A stretch of 64,000 bases of DNA, taken from contig JADNRV010000048.1 of assembly GCA_015499995.1 (NCBI GenBank), positions 269,220 to 333,219 on the forward strand, written 5' to 3'. Position numbers and translations under genes: made by a program. Under the pieces are notes generated by a model that was given only the letters and a program-made list of their open reading frames with translations, was not told the origin of the DNA and ran no database searches. Numbering within the stretch: position 1 is the stretch's first letter; each line of letters starts with the position of its first letter. Positions 32,826 to 43,629 of this stretch are shown in pieces. The stretch comes from Flammula alnicola. Its lineage: Eukaryota > Basidiomycota > Agaricomycetes > Agaricales > Strophariaceae.

Positions 32826-35659
32826 ACGGCTTCCCCGACGGTAACAACTACCAGGTTCGCACAGATGCAATGGCTCTCGCACAAGTACCGTCCCCTCCTG
32901 TTGCTCTCGTGAATGTTCCTGCTGCCCAGCCGAATGCAAACGCCACTGCGTCGTCCTCTACATCCCGCATTGAGGATGTTACGACCCCTCCTCGCTTTGG
33001 AGTCAACGCCGTACTGCCATCCAGCACTTCCTTCGTTCTCGGAAATGGATCGCCCTCTACGGACAGTGACAGCGATGACGAGGTGAGTCCGATATCAGTT
33101 CCCCATTTACTGTGGTCCGCAAATTGTTCCACACCGAGTTCCGATTTCCCTGTTCGCGTTGACACAATGCTTGACGACGGTTCTCATATGGTGCTTATTA
33201 GGCCTGAGACTGTCATCGACCTCGGTCTTACTATCCGCAAACTGAAAACACCGATTACCGCTTCGCTCGCAATATCCAAAACAGAAGTGCAATTCACAGA
33301 CTACGTGATACTGTCCCTATCTTCTCTAAACAACGCCTGGTCTGCGAAACCTACCTTAGCCGTAATAGCGCCCGGCCTGTGCACATCGATACTACTAGGG
33401 CTACCCTTCACCACACATAATAACATTGTCATTGATTACGCTGAGCGCTCCGCAGTTGACAAAACGACAGGTTATAATCTCATGGACGAGAACTCTTATA
33501 AACGCGCGACTATAAAACTTTCCCCCCAAGCTAAAAGAAAGTATTACCGTGAATGCAGAAAGCTTTTCCGTGCAGAACTCAAATGGAAATGTGCGCAAAT
33601 TAAGCGCCGGCTAACAGAAGACAATCTTTTCGAGAAAATTAAGCCCATAAGCGCTGTCACTGCAATTACAAAAACTATCGAGCAGCTTGCTGCCCGCGAA
33701 AAATTGGACAAGATTGAAACCGAAATCAAGGACGAGTTCAAAGAGATCTTTGAGCCGATTCCCCATGCGGATCTACTGCCAATGACCGAGACAGCGCGCA
33801 TTCAACTGAAAGATGCGCATAAGCGGATTGCAACACGCACATACTCTTGCCCTCGACAATTCAGAGACAGCTTCCAATTGTTAATTAAACAAAGGCTGGA
33901 ATCTGGCTTCATAAGACCATCTACCAGTGAATACATGTCTCCATCTTTCATAATACCTAAGGCAGACCCGAAAGCCTTGCCGCGCTGGGTTTGCGACTAC
34001 CGCCAACTGAATGACAACACTGTCCCTGACAACTTTCCCCTGCCAAAAATCGACGACATTCTACAGGAATGCGCAAAAGGAAAAATATGGGCAAAAATTG
34101 ACATGACCGACAGTTTTTTCCAAACGAGGATGCACCCTGACGACATAAAATACACTGCAGTTACGACACCTTACGGCGGTTATGAATGGGTTGTAATGCC
34201 CATGGGATTCCGAAATGCGCCTGCAATTCATCAGCGGCGAGTCACCAATGCCCTGCGGAATCTCATCGGCAAAATCTGCCACATATACCTTGATGATATC
34301 ATAATATGGTCCCAAGACGTTGATGAGCACATCCGCAATGTCAAGACCGTACTGAACGCACTGAAAGAAGCTAAGCTTTATATAAACAAAAAGAAAACAC
34401 ACTTGTTTTGTTACGAACTAAACTTCCTGGGACACAAAATCTCTCAGAAAGGAATAGAAGCCGATGGTTCAAAAGTCGACCGCATACTGCAGTGGCCGAG
34501 ACCTAAGTCTGCATCTGATGTACGCCGCTTCCTCGGATTAGTGCGTTACCTCAACGCGTTTCTGCCCAAGCTCGCTGCCCAAACCGAGATACTGAACAAA
34601 TTGACCACGAAACCTTGCGAAAAGGTTTTCCCCCCCTGGACGCAGACTCACCAAGAGGCTTTCCAAGCAATTAAGGACATTGTGGTATCTCGGGAATGCC
34701 TCACCGTCATTGATCACAATGACAAGAACAACAAGATATTCTTAACTACTGATGCAAGCGACACGGTTTCCGGAGCAGTCCTCTCTTTCGGACCATCATG
34801 GGAAAAAGCGCGACCTGTCGCTTTCGATTCAATGACATTCAAAGCCGCGGAGCTTAACTATCCTGTCCATGAAAAGGAACTGCTCGCGGTCATGCGTGCC
34901 TTACGCCGCTGGAAGGTCGACCTATACGGTTCCGAGTTCTTCGTTTACACAGACCACAAAACCCTCTTGAACTTTAACACACAGAAGGATTTATCGAGAA
35001 GGCAAGCTCGGTGGATGGAAGAGCTGTCTATTTATAATTGCAAATTCGTATATGTGCAAGGAAAGGATAACACCGTGGCTGACTCCCTGTCCCGCTACCC
35101 ACATAACTCAAAGGAGGCGGAAGAAATCGCCAAGCACCCGTACAGATACAGTGCAGATGAAGAAGCTGGCCCTGTAGCAATGGTACACACAGCGCCAATA
35201 ATGAGTTGCGTCGCTGCTTTGACGGCGGCTGACAACGGAAACCGCAGAAAGCACCGCAATGGCGATGGCGAGCGTCGAGTGGCCAAATTTATGCCGCGCT
35301 TCGACGGGCCCTACGAGATTACTGATACTAACAGCGCTGCCTCCACCGTCACACTCGAGATACCTAACGCGCCTAACATTTTCCCTACCTTTCACACGTC
35401 CCTCATTAAACCGTTCGTGCAAAACGACCCTTCCAAATTCCCCGCGCGGACTATCGAGGCACCAGGTCCGATTATGGTCAACGGAGAATTGGAATATTTC
35501 GTGGACAAAATTGTTGACCACCGGAAAATAGGTAAAGGCTATCAATACCTTGTCCGTTGGGTCGGTGAGGGCCCCGAAGGCGATCGTTGGATCGCCGGCA
35601 GAGACTTAGACGACAACGAGGCGTTAGACAGCTACTGGGCCGTTCTTTCGCGTACGTAG
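32639..35659 (+). CDS. pol: Retrotransposon Pol: zinc knuckle, protease, RT, RNase H, chromodomain; no integrase core
   Basis: Frame open from 32639; residues here are numbered from 32705. Zinc knuckle C24-C27-H34-C39. Aspartic protease near D157-D158-G159 (unusual DDG in place of DSG/DTG). Reverse transcriptase spans about 390-590 with WVCDYRQLND and the catalytic YLDD at 528-531 (34286-34297). RNase H runs from about 675 with TTDASD (D683) through TDHKTLL to VADSLSRYP. Within about 60 residues the frame then reaches RVAKFMPRFDGPYEI (about 858) of the integrase C-terminus and a chromodomain (about 925-979, with VDKIVDHRK and YLVRWVGEG). The HHCC finger and D,D-35-E core that normally fill about 300 residues here are missing, yet the frame stays open. 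The junction lies around 35205-35265. The enzyme could copy RNA but not integrate alone. Confidence 0.93.
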   Translation, partial: RSAWAWRLPLCQPRGQPPPAQNVVPQKRAPTLTQEEKAVLDRHGGCFKCRLFFVYHNSNDCMNGFPDGNNYQVRTDAMALAQVPSPPVALVNVPAAQPNANATASSSTSRIEDVTTPPRFGVNAVLPSSTSFVLGNGSPSTDSDSDDEVSPISVPHLLWSANCSTPSSDFPVRVDTMLDDGSHMVLIRPETVIDLGLTIRKLKTPITASLAISKTEVQFTDYVILSLSSLNNAWSAKPTLAVIAPGLCTSILLGLPFTTHNNIVIDYAERSAVDKTTGYNLMDENSYKRATIKLSPQAKRKYYRECRKLFRAELKWKCAQIKRRLTEDNLFEKIKPISAVTAITKTIEQLAAREKLDKIETEIKDEFKEIFEPIPHADLLPMTETARIQLKDAHKRIATRTYSCPRQFRDSFQLLIKQRLESGFIRPSTSEYMSPSFIIPKADPKALPRWVCDYRQLNDNTVPDNFPLPKIDDILQECAKGKIWAKIDMTDSFFQTRMHPDDIKYTAVTTPYGGYEWVVMPMGFRNAPAIHQRRVTNALRNLIGKICHIYLDDIIIWSQDVDEHIRNVKTVLNALKEAKLYINKKKTHLFCYELNFLGHKISQKGIEADGSKVDRILQWPRPKSASDVRRFLGLVRYLNAFLPKLAAQTEILNKLTTKPCEKVFPPWTQTHQEAFQAIKDIVVSRECLTVIDHNDKNNKIFLTTDASDTVSGAVLSFGPSWEKARPVAFDSMTFKAAELNYPVHEKELLAVMRALRRWKVDLYGSEFFVYTDHKTLLNFNTQKDLSRRQARWMEELSIYNCKFVYVQGKDNTVADSLSRYPHNSKEAEEIAKHPYRYSADEEAGPVAMVHTAPIMSCVAALTAADNGNRRKHRNGDGERRVAKFMPRFDGPYEITDTNSAASTVTLEIPNAPNIFPTFHTSLIKPFVQNDPSKFPARTIEAPGPIMVNGELEYFVDKIVDHRKIGKGYQYLVRWVGEGPEGDRWIAGRDLDDNEALDSYWAVLSRT

Positions 35660-35805
35660 TCTTCCTTCCTCATGCCTGCGGTAGCTTTTCCCCACGGGGT
35701 TTTTGATGCACCCGTGCACGGATTTACTTACTCTTCTCCCACTAATCTCTCATCTCCACCTCCTTTATTTTTTATTTTTGCTTGATACTACACACTTAAT
35801 TTTTC

Positions 35806-35819
35806 AGGGCGGGGGAGGG
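35806..35819 (+). other. Polypurine tract
   Basis: AGGGCGGGGGAGGG directly before the 3' LTR; the expected primer for plus-strand DNA synthesis. It contains one C. Confidence 0.75.
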
Positions 35820-36020
35820 TGTAAGGCTGCCGCCTCACCCTGTTTGGCTCTGTTAGACAATCGCCCTATATAAGGCGATTCTCTCTGTTTTCCGTTTCTC
35901 TCTCTCCTTTTCTCTGTACTTGTCGCTACGCTCCAAATACCACGCGTTGGTTCTTTTCTGTTTCGTGAGCTCGTGAGTCTTCGCTCTGGTGTTTTCCGTC
36001 CTTCATCGGACGGCTTTTCA
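35820..36020 (+). repeat. 3' LTR (201 bp)
   Basis: Copy of the 5' LTR at a constant offset of 5,025 bp; no difference found on reading through. It directly follows a purine tract and directly precedes the target duplication. Confidence 0.97.
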
Positions 36021-36025
36021 CTGCG
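36021..36025. repeat. Target site duplication, right copy (CTGCG)
   Basis: Exact copy of 30790-30794, directly after the 3' LTR. Confidence 0.93.
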
Positions 36026-36491
36026 GGGAAGACGGGACCGGCCCTCCTCTCCGTATTGGCCGCCTTCGAAACCTATCACAAACGTTGCCATCCTTATGGG
36101 CGTCTAGATTATCGATTGAACTTTGATTCTACAGTACTGACGGACAGACTGGTTCTCTGGAGGTCCGGAAAGTAAATTCCTCATTACATTATCCTTGCAT
36201 GGGCTCCGAGTCGAATTCTGACGCTGTCTTGATAGTTATCATTTTGTATCGAGTCAGAAAATATTATTAGACGTTACCCGCCCTTGAAAATATTGACTCA
36301 TTTTTCTGTTACAAGTCGCAATCCTTTGCGCGAATCACGAACCAAAGCGGTAGTGTCTTCGTAATGAAACAAGAACAAAGTCTATGTTTTCGCTGATGTC
36401 ATTCTGTGCCTTCTGTCCAGCCTAGGCTATGTAGGGCGCCAAAGCTCCGCAAGTCTCTACAAGGGATGTCGGAAGATTCCCGTAGCACGTC
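36026..36491. other. Displaced half of the NMNAT / Pol X shared promoter
   Basis: Native DNA between the element and the Pol X start codon. No ORF. Together with 30627-30794 it would form a bidirectional promoter of about 630 bp if the element were absent. Confidence 0.6.
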
Positions 36492-38946
36492 ATGCCAAAA
36501 CGCCCATCTGCTGCACTGCGATTTTCTCCCGCGTCCTCGTCCGCGTCGGATCACTCAGATTCTACAAGGTCTCCCAAACGCTTCCGATCGAACACTACTG
36601 GGTCGCTCGACGATGAGAACGAACCGCTGAAGGTTTACATCGTCCAGGAAAAGCTTGACGACAAGATGGTTCGCGAGTTGTTCGACTTGGTAGAGGCTAC
36701 AAGCCCAGGCCAACCTCTTTCCCTGGAACTATGCAGCAAGGCGGAAGATGCAGACATTATAATCACTAGCATAAGGATGAAGAAGCGCCTGCAGAGACAC
36801 GTCGACTGGAATATTGCCGTTAGTTGCATTTCTTTCCATTCGTTTATTTAATCACAGGACAAGATACTTATTGATCCGTTGTCCAGAAACAAAAGTCCAT
36901 CGTGACTCCTGATTGGCTCCGTGAATCCGTGAAGCGGAACAGACCTGTTGAATGCGGCCGTTACGCTGCCCTTGCAGAGCTGCGCGATCAAACCGTGGCA
37001 CACTGCCCAGTCGACGACAGTCGCTCAGACCAGAGTAGCCAGACCTTGGTGCCCGAGGCAGCACCCGATGAATCACCCACTTCACCTCCAGAATACAAAA
37101 TTCCGACCGTGAAGCCCACAAATCCGCGGGTATTCAATAATTGGACTTCGCACTACTCATGTGCGCGTGCTTCGCCGCTGGTTTGCGTTAATCAGGCGCT
37201 TGTCAAGGAACTGGGAATCCTGTGTCAATCTCGAGAATTAGAAGGCCTCAATATTAACGCTCTGAGCTACGAACGGTCTGTATCTGTAGGCCTAATTTTT
37301 TTTTTTTACTTCCTTTCCTAGTAGAATAAAAGACTGACAAGAGTTGCTTATCTAGGTCATTAAATGCAAGTCTCCACAACTTCGGCTATTTTTGCCCACC
37401 TAATTCATCTCTGCCAATGATGCACAGCATATCCATATCTCATTACCCAAGAGACATATGCGAGAGACATCGTCAAATTGCCAGGACTAGGAGATAAAAC
37501 CCTTTCGAAGGTAGGATGAGCCTCACTTACAGACCATCTCAGATTCATATACTATACGCGTACAGATCGAAGAGTTTATCAAGAAAGGTTACATCGAAGA
37601 GAGTCGTACGTGTTGTTCAAAGCCTCTGCATCGCACTCACCCCGACCTTCTTGCCTGCTTCCCAGAAACGACTAAAGCCTCTGAACGATTCCAATCCCTA
37701 TCTCTCTTCGCCACAATATACGGCATAGGACCCTCAAACGCGCGCAAGCTGTACGATCTCGGCCTACGTACGATCGAAGATCTCGAGAGGTACTACGACG
37801 TCTACCCAGGCTCTTCCGTCCCCTCTCTCGAGGATTTCTTTGAGGAGACAACTCCCAACGGCCGTCGAATTCCAAGGGATAAACTTCCAGACATGTCTAT
37901 CAAGATCGCGTTGGCGCTTCGAGAGGATTTCGACATCCCGATTTCTCGCGAGGAGGTCGAGGAGATGCATAGGGTCGTCATGAAGGAGCTGCATGGCATA
38001 CAACCTGGGTGTGTTAGTACTGTCGTTGGCGGGTCAGTGCCTTTCAGTTATGTGATAGTCGAAATATTTTACGGCCTGGTGCTGATTTTGGCATTTTTGT
38101 CCTGGCATTACTTAGGTATCGACGTGGAAAGCAGCAAAGCAACGATGTGGACATCGTGATCAGCCATCCAGATCTGAAGAAGGGAGCGGATATCGTAAAG
38201 GGTCTATGCAATAAACTGACCAAGCATTTGTATGCACGGGGTGGGTACCGCGTTTCTTCTTTCCTTTTCTGCGGTCAGATTCAATTCTGAGTTCTTGTTT
38301 TTTCTAGGGATGGTGACGCATGTAATGCGTATGTTACATCACCTCTTTCCTCTTGGGACGGATATAAATGACACCTCCGTTCTATTTAGATCTATCTGGA
38401 TTCCATGCTCATAATGCACTGCGCACGGAGCATTGGGATTCACTCGAGAAGGCGTTGACCGTTTTCAGACTCCCGCCTGACGACCAGGGCAAACACACGC
38501 GTTTACATCGGCGGCTGGACTTGATCTTCGCCACTCCTGCGGCATATTGGACAGCAGTAGTTGGATGGCAAGTGCATTCATGCGTCGCGACTGAATGTGT
38601 TTTTCTCTGACGTTTGCTCCTTGCTCCATTGTTCAATAGGTCAGGCTCGAAGATGTTTGAGCGAGATCTGAGGCGCTGGGCCAAAGTAGAAAAGTATATT
38701 CGTGACATTTTGTTAGTTGAGAACAGACTAACATCTTGTGATTGTCAGGGGCATGAAATTTGATAGTTCGGGTATGTGAGTGATACCTAATCGTCTTATC
38801 TGTGCTGGATGGTGTACTCATCTCATCATGGAAATAGGACTCGTCGTCACGATTCGAAATTGTTTATACCACGGAGCGAGGAGGAAGTATTTGATATTCT
38901 CGGCTTGGATTGGGTCGATCCAACGATGCGTAATGCTGATGTATGA
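36492..38946 (+). CDS. Family X DNA polymerase with N-terminal BRCT domain (Pol4 / Pol lambda-mu type)
   Basis: Gap-filling polymerase for base-excision repair and end joining in the nucleus. ATG 36492; the short basic N-tail with PKRFR could be a nuclear signal. BRCT domain lies in exons 1-2 (to about 36960, with TPDWLRES). The 8-kDa region has LPGLGDKTLSK then IEEFIKKGYIEES, a helix-hairpin-helix. Next come FATIYGIGPSNARKLYDLG (second HhH), and across an intron G-G-YRRGK..SNDVDIVI with the two catalytic Asp (about 38115-38160). The third Asp is in RRLDLIFA (about 38510). The C-terminal exon gives SEEEVFDILGLDW with stop at 38944-38946. Introns are numerous and short. Divergent from NMNAT; the retrotransposon ends 471 bp before the start codon. 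Confidence 0.92.
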
Positions 38947-39077
38947 TTTATGCTTCATGTTCCTTTAGTGTATTTTTTATATATGTATATCACAACAAAT
39001 TGTATGTAGTAAATATACAAGCTCAGATTTTATTTCTATGCATCTCTTCGATGATCTCTGGAAGGTTTGCAGCCAAT

Positions 39078-41134
39078 TTAATTTGCGAAGGCGGGGATAT
39101 CTGTCATCGCCTTGCCCAAGATGAGGCAGTGGATATCCTGTGAAGAAAAAAAGTCAATGAGTGTCCTTCAAGCATTCAGTCCATAGACAGGCGCTCACGT
39201 TAGTTCCTGGAAAAGAGTGATGGGGCGATCAATATCTCCGCCGTTGAATAAAGTGTAACCCAAGCAACACACCTTCATATGTATTGGTCACCTGCAAGTT
39301 AGCAACATGACGGCCGACATGATATCTTGAATAGCACGAAAATGAATGAACACATAATTCATCGGAGGAGATTGGAAACAGAAAGCGCACTCATCAGCAC
39401 AGGCATTTCCACCCAAAATATCCAGAACGATGCGCGCCTGCTGAAGAGCCTTGCCACAGTTGTTGCGCTTAACCATACTTATCATCTCCGGCGCAAGCTT
39501 GCCCTGGTCCTTAAGTCTGCCGACTTGCAAGCTCGCTTGGAGGCCGAGCGCGACTTCGGTTTGCGCATCGACGAGCTTCTTCTGTACGAGCTGGAATGAT
39601 GCAAGGGGGCGATTGAACTGGTGACGTTCAAGTGCATATGCGCGTGTGCGGGCGACGCAGTCTTCGAGGGCACCCATCACACCCCAAGAGATACCGAACC
39701 TTTGGCAGGGGTTAACATAATGTCTTCTGGAAAGGACGCGACGTGCCTTGCTGAATTCAAACACGAGAATGGAGATCCCAAACCTTTGGTTTTGGGAAGC
39801 AAAGCGTCGTGTGACACACGCACGGAGTCCATAAAGATTGACCCGGTGAGGGAGGCTCGGAGAGCAACTTTGTTCTTAATAGGTGGCGCTGTCAAACCTT
39901 TCATACCCTGCAATTGACGCGTTCAATGCCTTGGAAATAGAGAGGGCTTCATAAGTGTTCACCTTTTCAAGGATGAATCCACGGATGCGGTTGTCCCATT
40001 TGCAGTTTGCCCAGACAATGAACACGTCTCTGTAGTTCTGCGTCAGCAGAGCCTCTTTCTCGATGAGTGAAAGGACGAATTTACGCGACAGGGGCATTGG
40101 AAATCCATGTCTTACTCCCGTTGATGATGAATCCACCATCGACTTCTTCAGCTGTAGTTTCCATGCCTGCAGGATCCGACCCATGATTGGGTTCTGTAAG
40201 ACCCTACAGCAGGTTGAGATTGATTAGGGGTAACGTGGCAGATACAACTCACGAATGCACCAATGAGCTCTCCCTTGGCTGCAGAAATACCTTTAGTTTA
40301 TCTATCCCGAAATAAGTAGGAAAGATATACTAACCTAAACGAGGGAGATATTTTTCCTTCTGCGCGTCGGTTCCGAATTCATGTATGGGATGCATGACGA
40401 GAGAGGATTGAACGGAGGCAGTCGATCGGTATCCTGAATCGACTCTACTCAAACGTAAATATGGAGCTTCACAGCAGAAGTCGTTAATACACACCGCTCA
40501 ATCTCTCGCGCAATGAGACCATAGGCGACATTGCTGACTCCAGCGCAACCATATCCTTCGATGGTAGGACCTAGCAAGCCCAATTTACCCATCTCAGGAA
40601 GGATGTCATGGTTGAATTCTTTAAATCGAACAGGAATAAGCTTTGGAGCTCCAAAATGTAATGGCAACATACCTTCCGTTCGCCATCCTTGCAGCACACG
40701 AGGCATGAGGTTCTCCTAAGTGCAAAAATTCAAGTACCAACTGAAAGCCATTTCACCGAGGACATTCACCTGGCAGTATTCATGAGCAGTGTCTCTATAC
40801 GCCGTCATAAATAAGTCAAGAAGACAAGACGAGAGATTGAGGTCAAACCTAATGGCAATCTCTTCATCTGTTAACTGGGATTCCAAGTTAAGGGGATCCT
40901 AAACTGCGCGTCAATCATGAATGCGATAGACGAGGTCTGAGAGTGCTTGCCTCCCAGTTAAACTTAGCGTAACCTAGAAATCGTAACCCATAAATTCAGA
41001 CGAACGAGCATACGAACACGACTTCACATACCAGACGCTGCGCGCTGGCCGGACGGAGCGTATTTACTGGCTGCTTGACCAGAAAGACGTGTGTGGACGA
41101 GACGCGAGGATTGCTGACGAGGAAGGCTGAACAT
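39078..41134 (-). CDS. Glutaryl-CoA dehydrogenase, mitochondrial
   Basis: FAD enzyme that oxidises and decarboxylates glutaryl-CoA to crotonyl-CoA in lysine/tryptophan breakdown. ATG at 41132-41134 opens an Arg/Ser-rich N-terminus ([17 protein letters not shown]), a typical mitochondrial presequence. Then come [46 protein letters not shown], the acyl-CoA dehydrogenase signature GAF-L-TEPN-GSDP (about 40265-40180), [18 protein letters not shown], and [14 protein letters not shown]. The catalytic Glu is in TYEGT..IH just before the C-terminal [14 protein letters not shown]. Stop 39078-39080. The IEGYGCAG and IREIERVDSGYR-type motifs favour GCDH over other acyl-CoA dehydrogenases. Multi-exon, with small introns. 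Confidence 0.93.
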
Positions 41135-41858
41135 TTTGAAGATGGTAAAAAGAAGGAGAAAGTGGGGCTGTTATAAATTATTTCGGACGTCCCCTGAGTC
41201 CTGACGCGAAGGTCAGGAGGATCCGGGTCCTAAAGGCTATCTTTACCGGCGGCTGGGATTCGGAACATCACGATAGCAAAACTCATGTGACCAGATGTGA
41301 CCGCGGAAGGAGGCAAAATAAAATCAAAACGCTTCAGAATCAGTGGTGGAAAACCGACGGCCGAATGTGAGGACTATGATACTATCTCCATGTCAGTACC
41401 ACTGTGAACGCCACGGTAGTCCATGCCGGACTTCTCTAGACCCAGAGATTTTGCTAGGCCTCCTGTAAAGTAGTAGAGACAATATCCTATACTATCCTGC
41501 AGCTAAAAATCATGTGGGTGCAAAGTCGCCCTTCTGAATTGTTTAATGGATCGTTGAGAAATGGGCCTGAAGCATTGAATTTTCTCGTCGCCTAACTCCA
41601 CAGGCTTCTGTACATGTAACATGGGATCGTCCTCTCGCTTACTTGTTCCGAACCCAAGAGCCATTATTGTTCTGCAACTTCTCTGCGCGAAAATGCAGCT
41701 GACCATCGTCGATCGTTCACGTCGTTGGGTATGTCATTTCTTTCTAATGGATGTGACTGGAAATGTTTTGTTCGAATTCACCAAAGCGCATGGAAACATG
41801 TCATATTGAAACATATGATACGGAGTGAAAGAGAAGGCCATGTATATGCAAAGGTGAA
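41135..41858. other. Intergenic, GCDH promoter and eL33 3' flank
   Basis: No supported gene; the frames at 41503-41706 (-) and 41621-41809 (+) overlap each other and have no motif. Confidence 0.5.
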
Positions 41859-42561
41859 TCAGATCGTCGAGGGGTAAAGCATCTAGAGAGAAAGATTAGA
41901 AAATCCAGAAATATAAAGCAGAGGAATCCAGACGCACAACGCGGACGCTGGCACCAAACGCGCGAGGAGGGAGGTTGCTTCGGAATTTTGACTTGACAAC
42001 GCCTGATGATCCATGTGGCCGTGTTACTCGTCTATTGACAGAGAGTTGATGAACATGGATGAGCATTCCCTGACCGACAACGACAAGATAATAGTACGCA
42101 CCCCCAGATCACGCGAACTTTTGAGCCTTGGATCTCCCGCTTGGCCTTGTAAACGAAAGCAATGCGCTAATATCATTTATAAGAAAAGAATCGAGCATGA
42201 ATCCACAACCAGTACGCACCTTGCCAAGGTAGAACTGGGCATCCTCCTTAGTAGCGACACCCTCAATCTGGATCAGCGAAGTGTTGGGGCGGGTGTTGCG
42301 TTTAGCGCGTTTGTGGCCCAAGACTCGGCCTTTGGAGTACAATCTGCAGAATTGAAGCGTCGTCAGTATTATGTCTACCAAATATTGCCGCAGGAGTGGT
42401 GGAGTATGGTGGTTGCCCTCGATTGGCAAAGTTTTGGCTGGCCCCGTCATCCAAAGTTCCTCCCCACAATCCATCATCTTCCACCCATCTCCAATAAACG
42501 AGAATCCTCCCATATCATTCCCTGCTCCTCTCAAGCGCATAACTCACCTAGTTGAGCCCAT
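41859..42561 (-). CDS. RPL33: 60S ribosomal protein eL33 (L35Ae/L33)
   Basis: Component of the large ribosomal subunit. Five short exons can be joined: a tiny first exon M-G-S-T-R (ATG 42559-42561), then [19 protein letters not shown] and [16 protein letters not shown] (about 42355-42225), [16 protein letters not shown] with VRVIWG (about 42160-42095), [16 protein letters not shown] through FGASVRV (about 42030-41945), and MLYPSTI with stop 41859-41861. The protein is about 108 residues, the family's normal length. Many introns in so small a gene are usual for basidiomycete ribosomal protein genes. It shares a 238-bp promoter with the divergent IMPACT-family gene. Confidence 0.96.
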
Positions 42562-42799
42562 TTTCTGTCTTGAGGTGTGCCGGCGTCGTTGACAATCTTG
42601 AGGGGGTTGCTTTTGGTGTTACCGAAATGGTGAGCAGGCTTGGTCCAACAGCCCTTGAACCAAACACTAACAAAGGTCCGCGGTCCATCACCTAATTTGG
42701 GCTGCACATTTGCTCCCGTTGCAACTTACCACTACACTGTTTCTTCGATGGCGGTAGGCCTTTCGAAACGTCATCCTCTCGCATAGAAGATTCATTAGA

Positions 42800-43629
42800 A
42801 TGTCTCAATCTGAACTCTTTCTCTCTCAAGAGCTCGATGGTAGCCTCGACGCGTTCGTGACATCAAAGCGTCCACAACCTGACCCAATTGCTACTTCTCA
42901 AGAAATCCGAGATCGCGGTTCTATCTTCGTTGCCAATATTTACCAGGCGAAAACGCCAGAATCTGCCAAATCGCGCACAACCCATCTTAAGCACTACGTG
43001 CACAAAGCGAAGAAAGCATCGCATGAAATCTTCGCGTGGAGGTGCATGGTTCTGAAGGCAGGCCGGAGTGGGTTGGAGGGTCCTGATGATTTTGAGCTCA
43101 TGCAAGGGAGCAAAGATGATGGGGAAAGCTGGGCAGGTGGTAAGGTGTTAAAAGTCATGCAAAATCTGGCGGTTATCGATGCGGTGGTCATCGTCAGTCG
43201 CTGGTGAGTGTATCCTTCTGGTCAACAGGATTTCACTCATATACATATGAAAGGTATGGTGGCACCATGCTAGGCCCTGCTCGGTTTTCTCATATCGAAA
43301 CCTGTGCGGCAGAAGTTTGCAAGGTGTTCAAACAAACTGAAGAACTCCAGGATTATATTACCACTCTACGCACACTGGACGACTTATTGGCCGGACACCG
43401 CGAACAACTGGCTCAGCTAACGACGGCGGAATCTGCTACAGAACCGTCATCATCCGCCACCGATGTGGCTAGTCCATCCTCGACTCCGCCTTCGACGAAA
43501 CGAGAGGTGAAGAAAGCGGATTACAAGGACTTGGACGTAACCAAGGCTAAACGCCTCATCCAAGCCAGAGAGAGCTCTATAAAGAGCGTTAAGGCTCTGA
43601 TCGCAAAAAAGTCAAGTCCAACAACATAA
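42800..43629 (+). CDS. IMPACT / YIH1-family protein (UPF0029 N-terminal domain)
   Basis: Two exons joined by an intron of about 50 nt at 43204-43252. The first exon has RDRGSIFVANIYQAKTPESA, then HEIFAWRCMVLK and DDGESWAGGKVL, the UPF0029 (IMPACT) fold. The second opens with YGGTMLGPARFSHIE, the family's most conserved motif. A C-terminal Lys/Glu helix follows. Known members bind Gcn1 and restrain Gcn2, tuning translation under amino-acid stress, or bind ribosomes. Unlike animal IMPACT and yeast Yih1, this protein has no obvious N-terminal RWD domain; it starts almost directly with the UPF0029 part, so a Gcn1 role is less certain. Divergent from eL33. Confidence 0.88.

Larger units (their letters stand above)
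30795..36020 (+). mobile_element. Ty3-like chromodomain LTR retrotransposon, integrase core deleted
   Basis: A 5,226-bp element bounded by two 201-bp direct repeats that begin TGTAAG and end TTTTCA, flanked by the perfect 5-bp target duplication CTGCG (30790-30794 and 36021-36025). The two LTRs look identical base for base, so insertion was recent. Internal order is gag, zinc knuckle, protease, reverse transcriptase, RNase H, then directly the integrase C-terminal GPY region and a chromodomain. The order RT before integrase tail and the chromodomain place it in the Ty3/chromovirus group. The integrase HHCC finger and DDE catalytic core are absent. A polypurine tract (35806-35819) abuts the 3' LTR. 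The gag frame needs a -1 shift near 32679. It sits in the shared promoter of the NMNAT and Pol X genes. Confidence 0.97.

Noticed and set aside
35804..36091. 95-codon minus-strand ORF across the 3' LTR and flank
   Set aside because: Spans the element boundary and is antisense to the LTR; no coding evidence.
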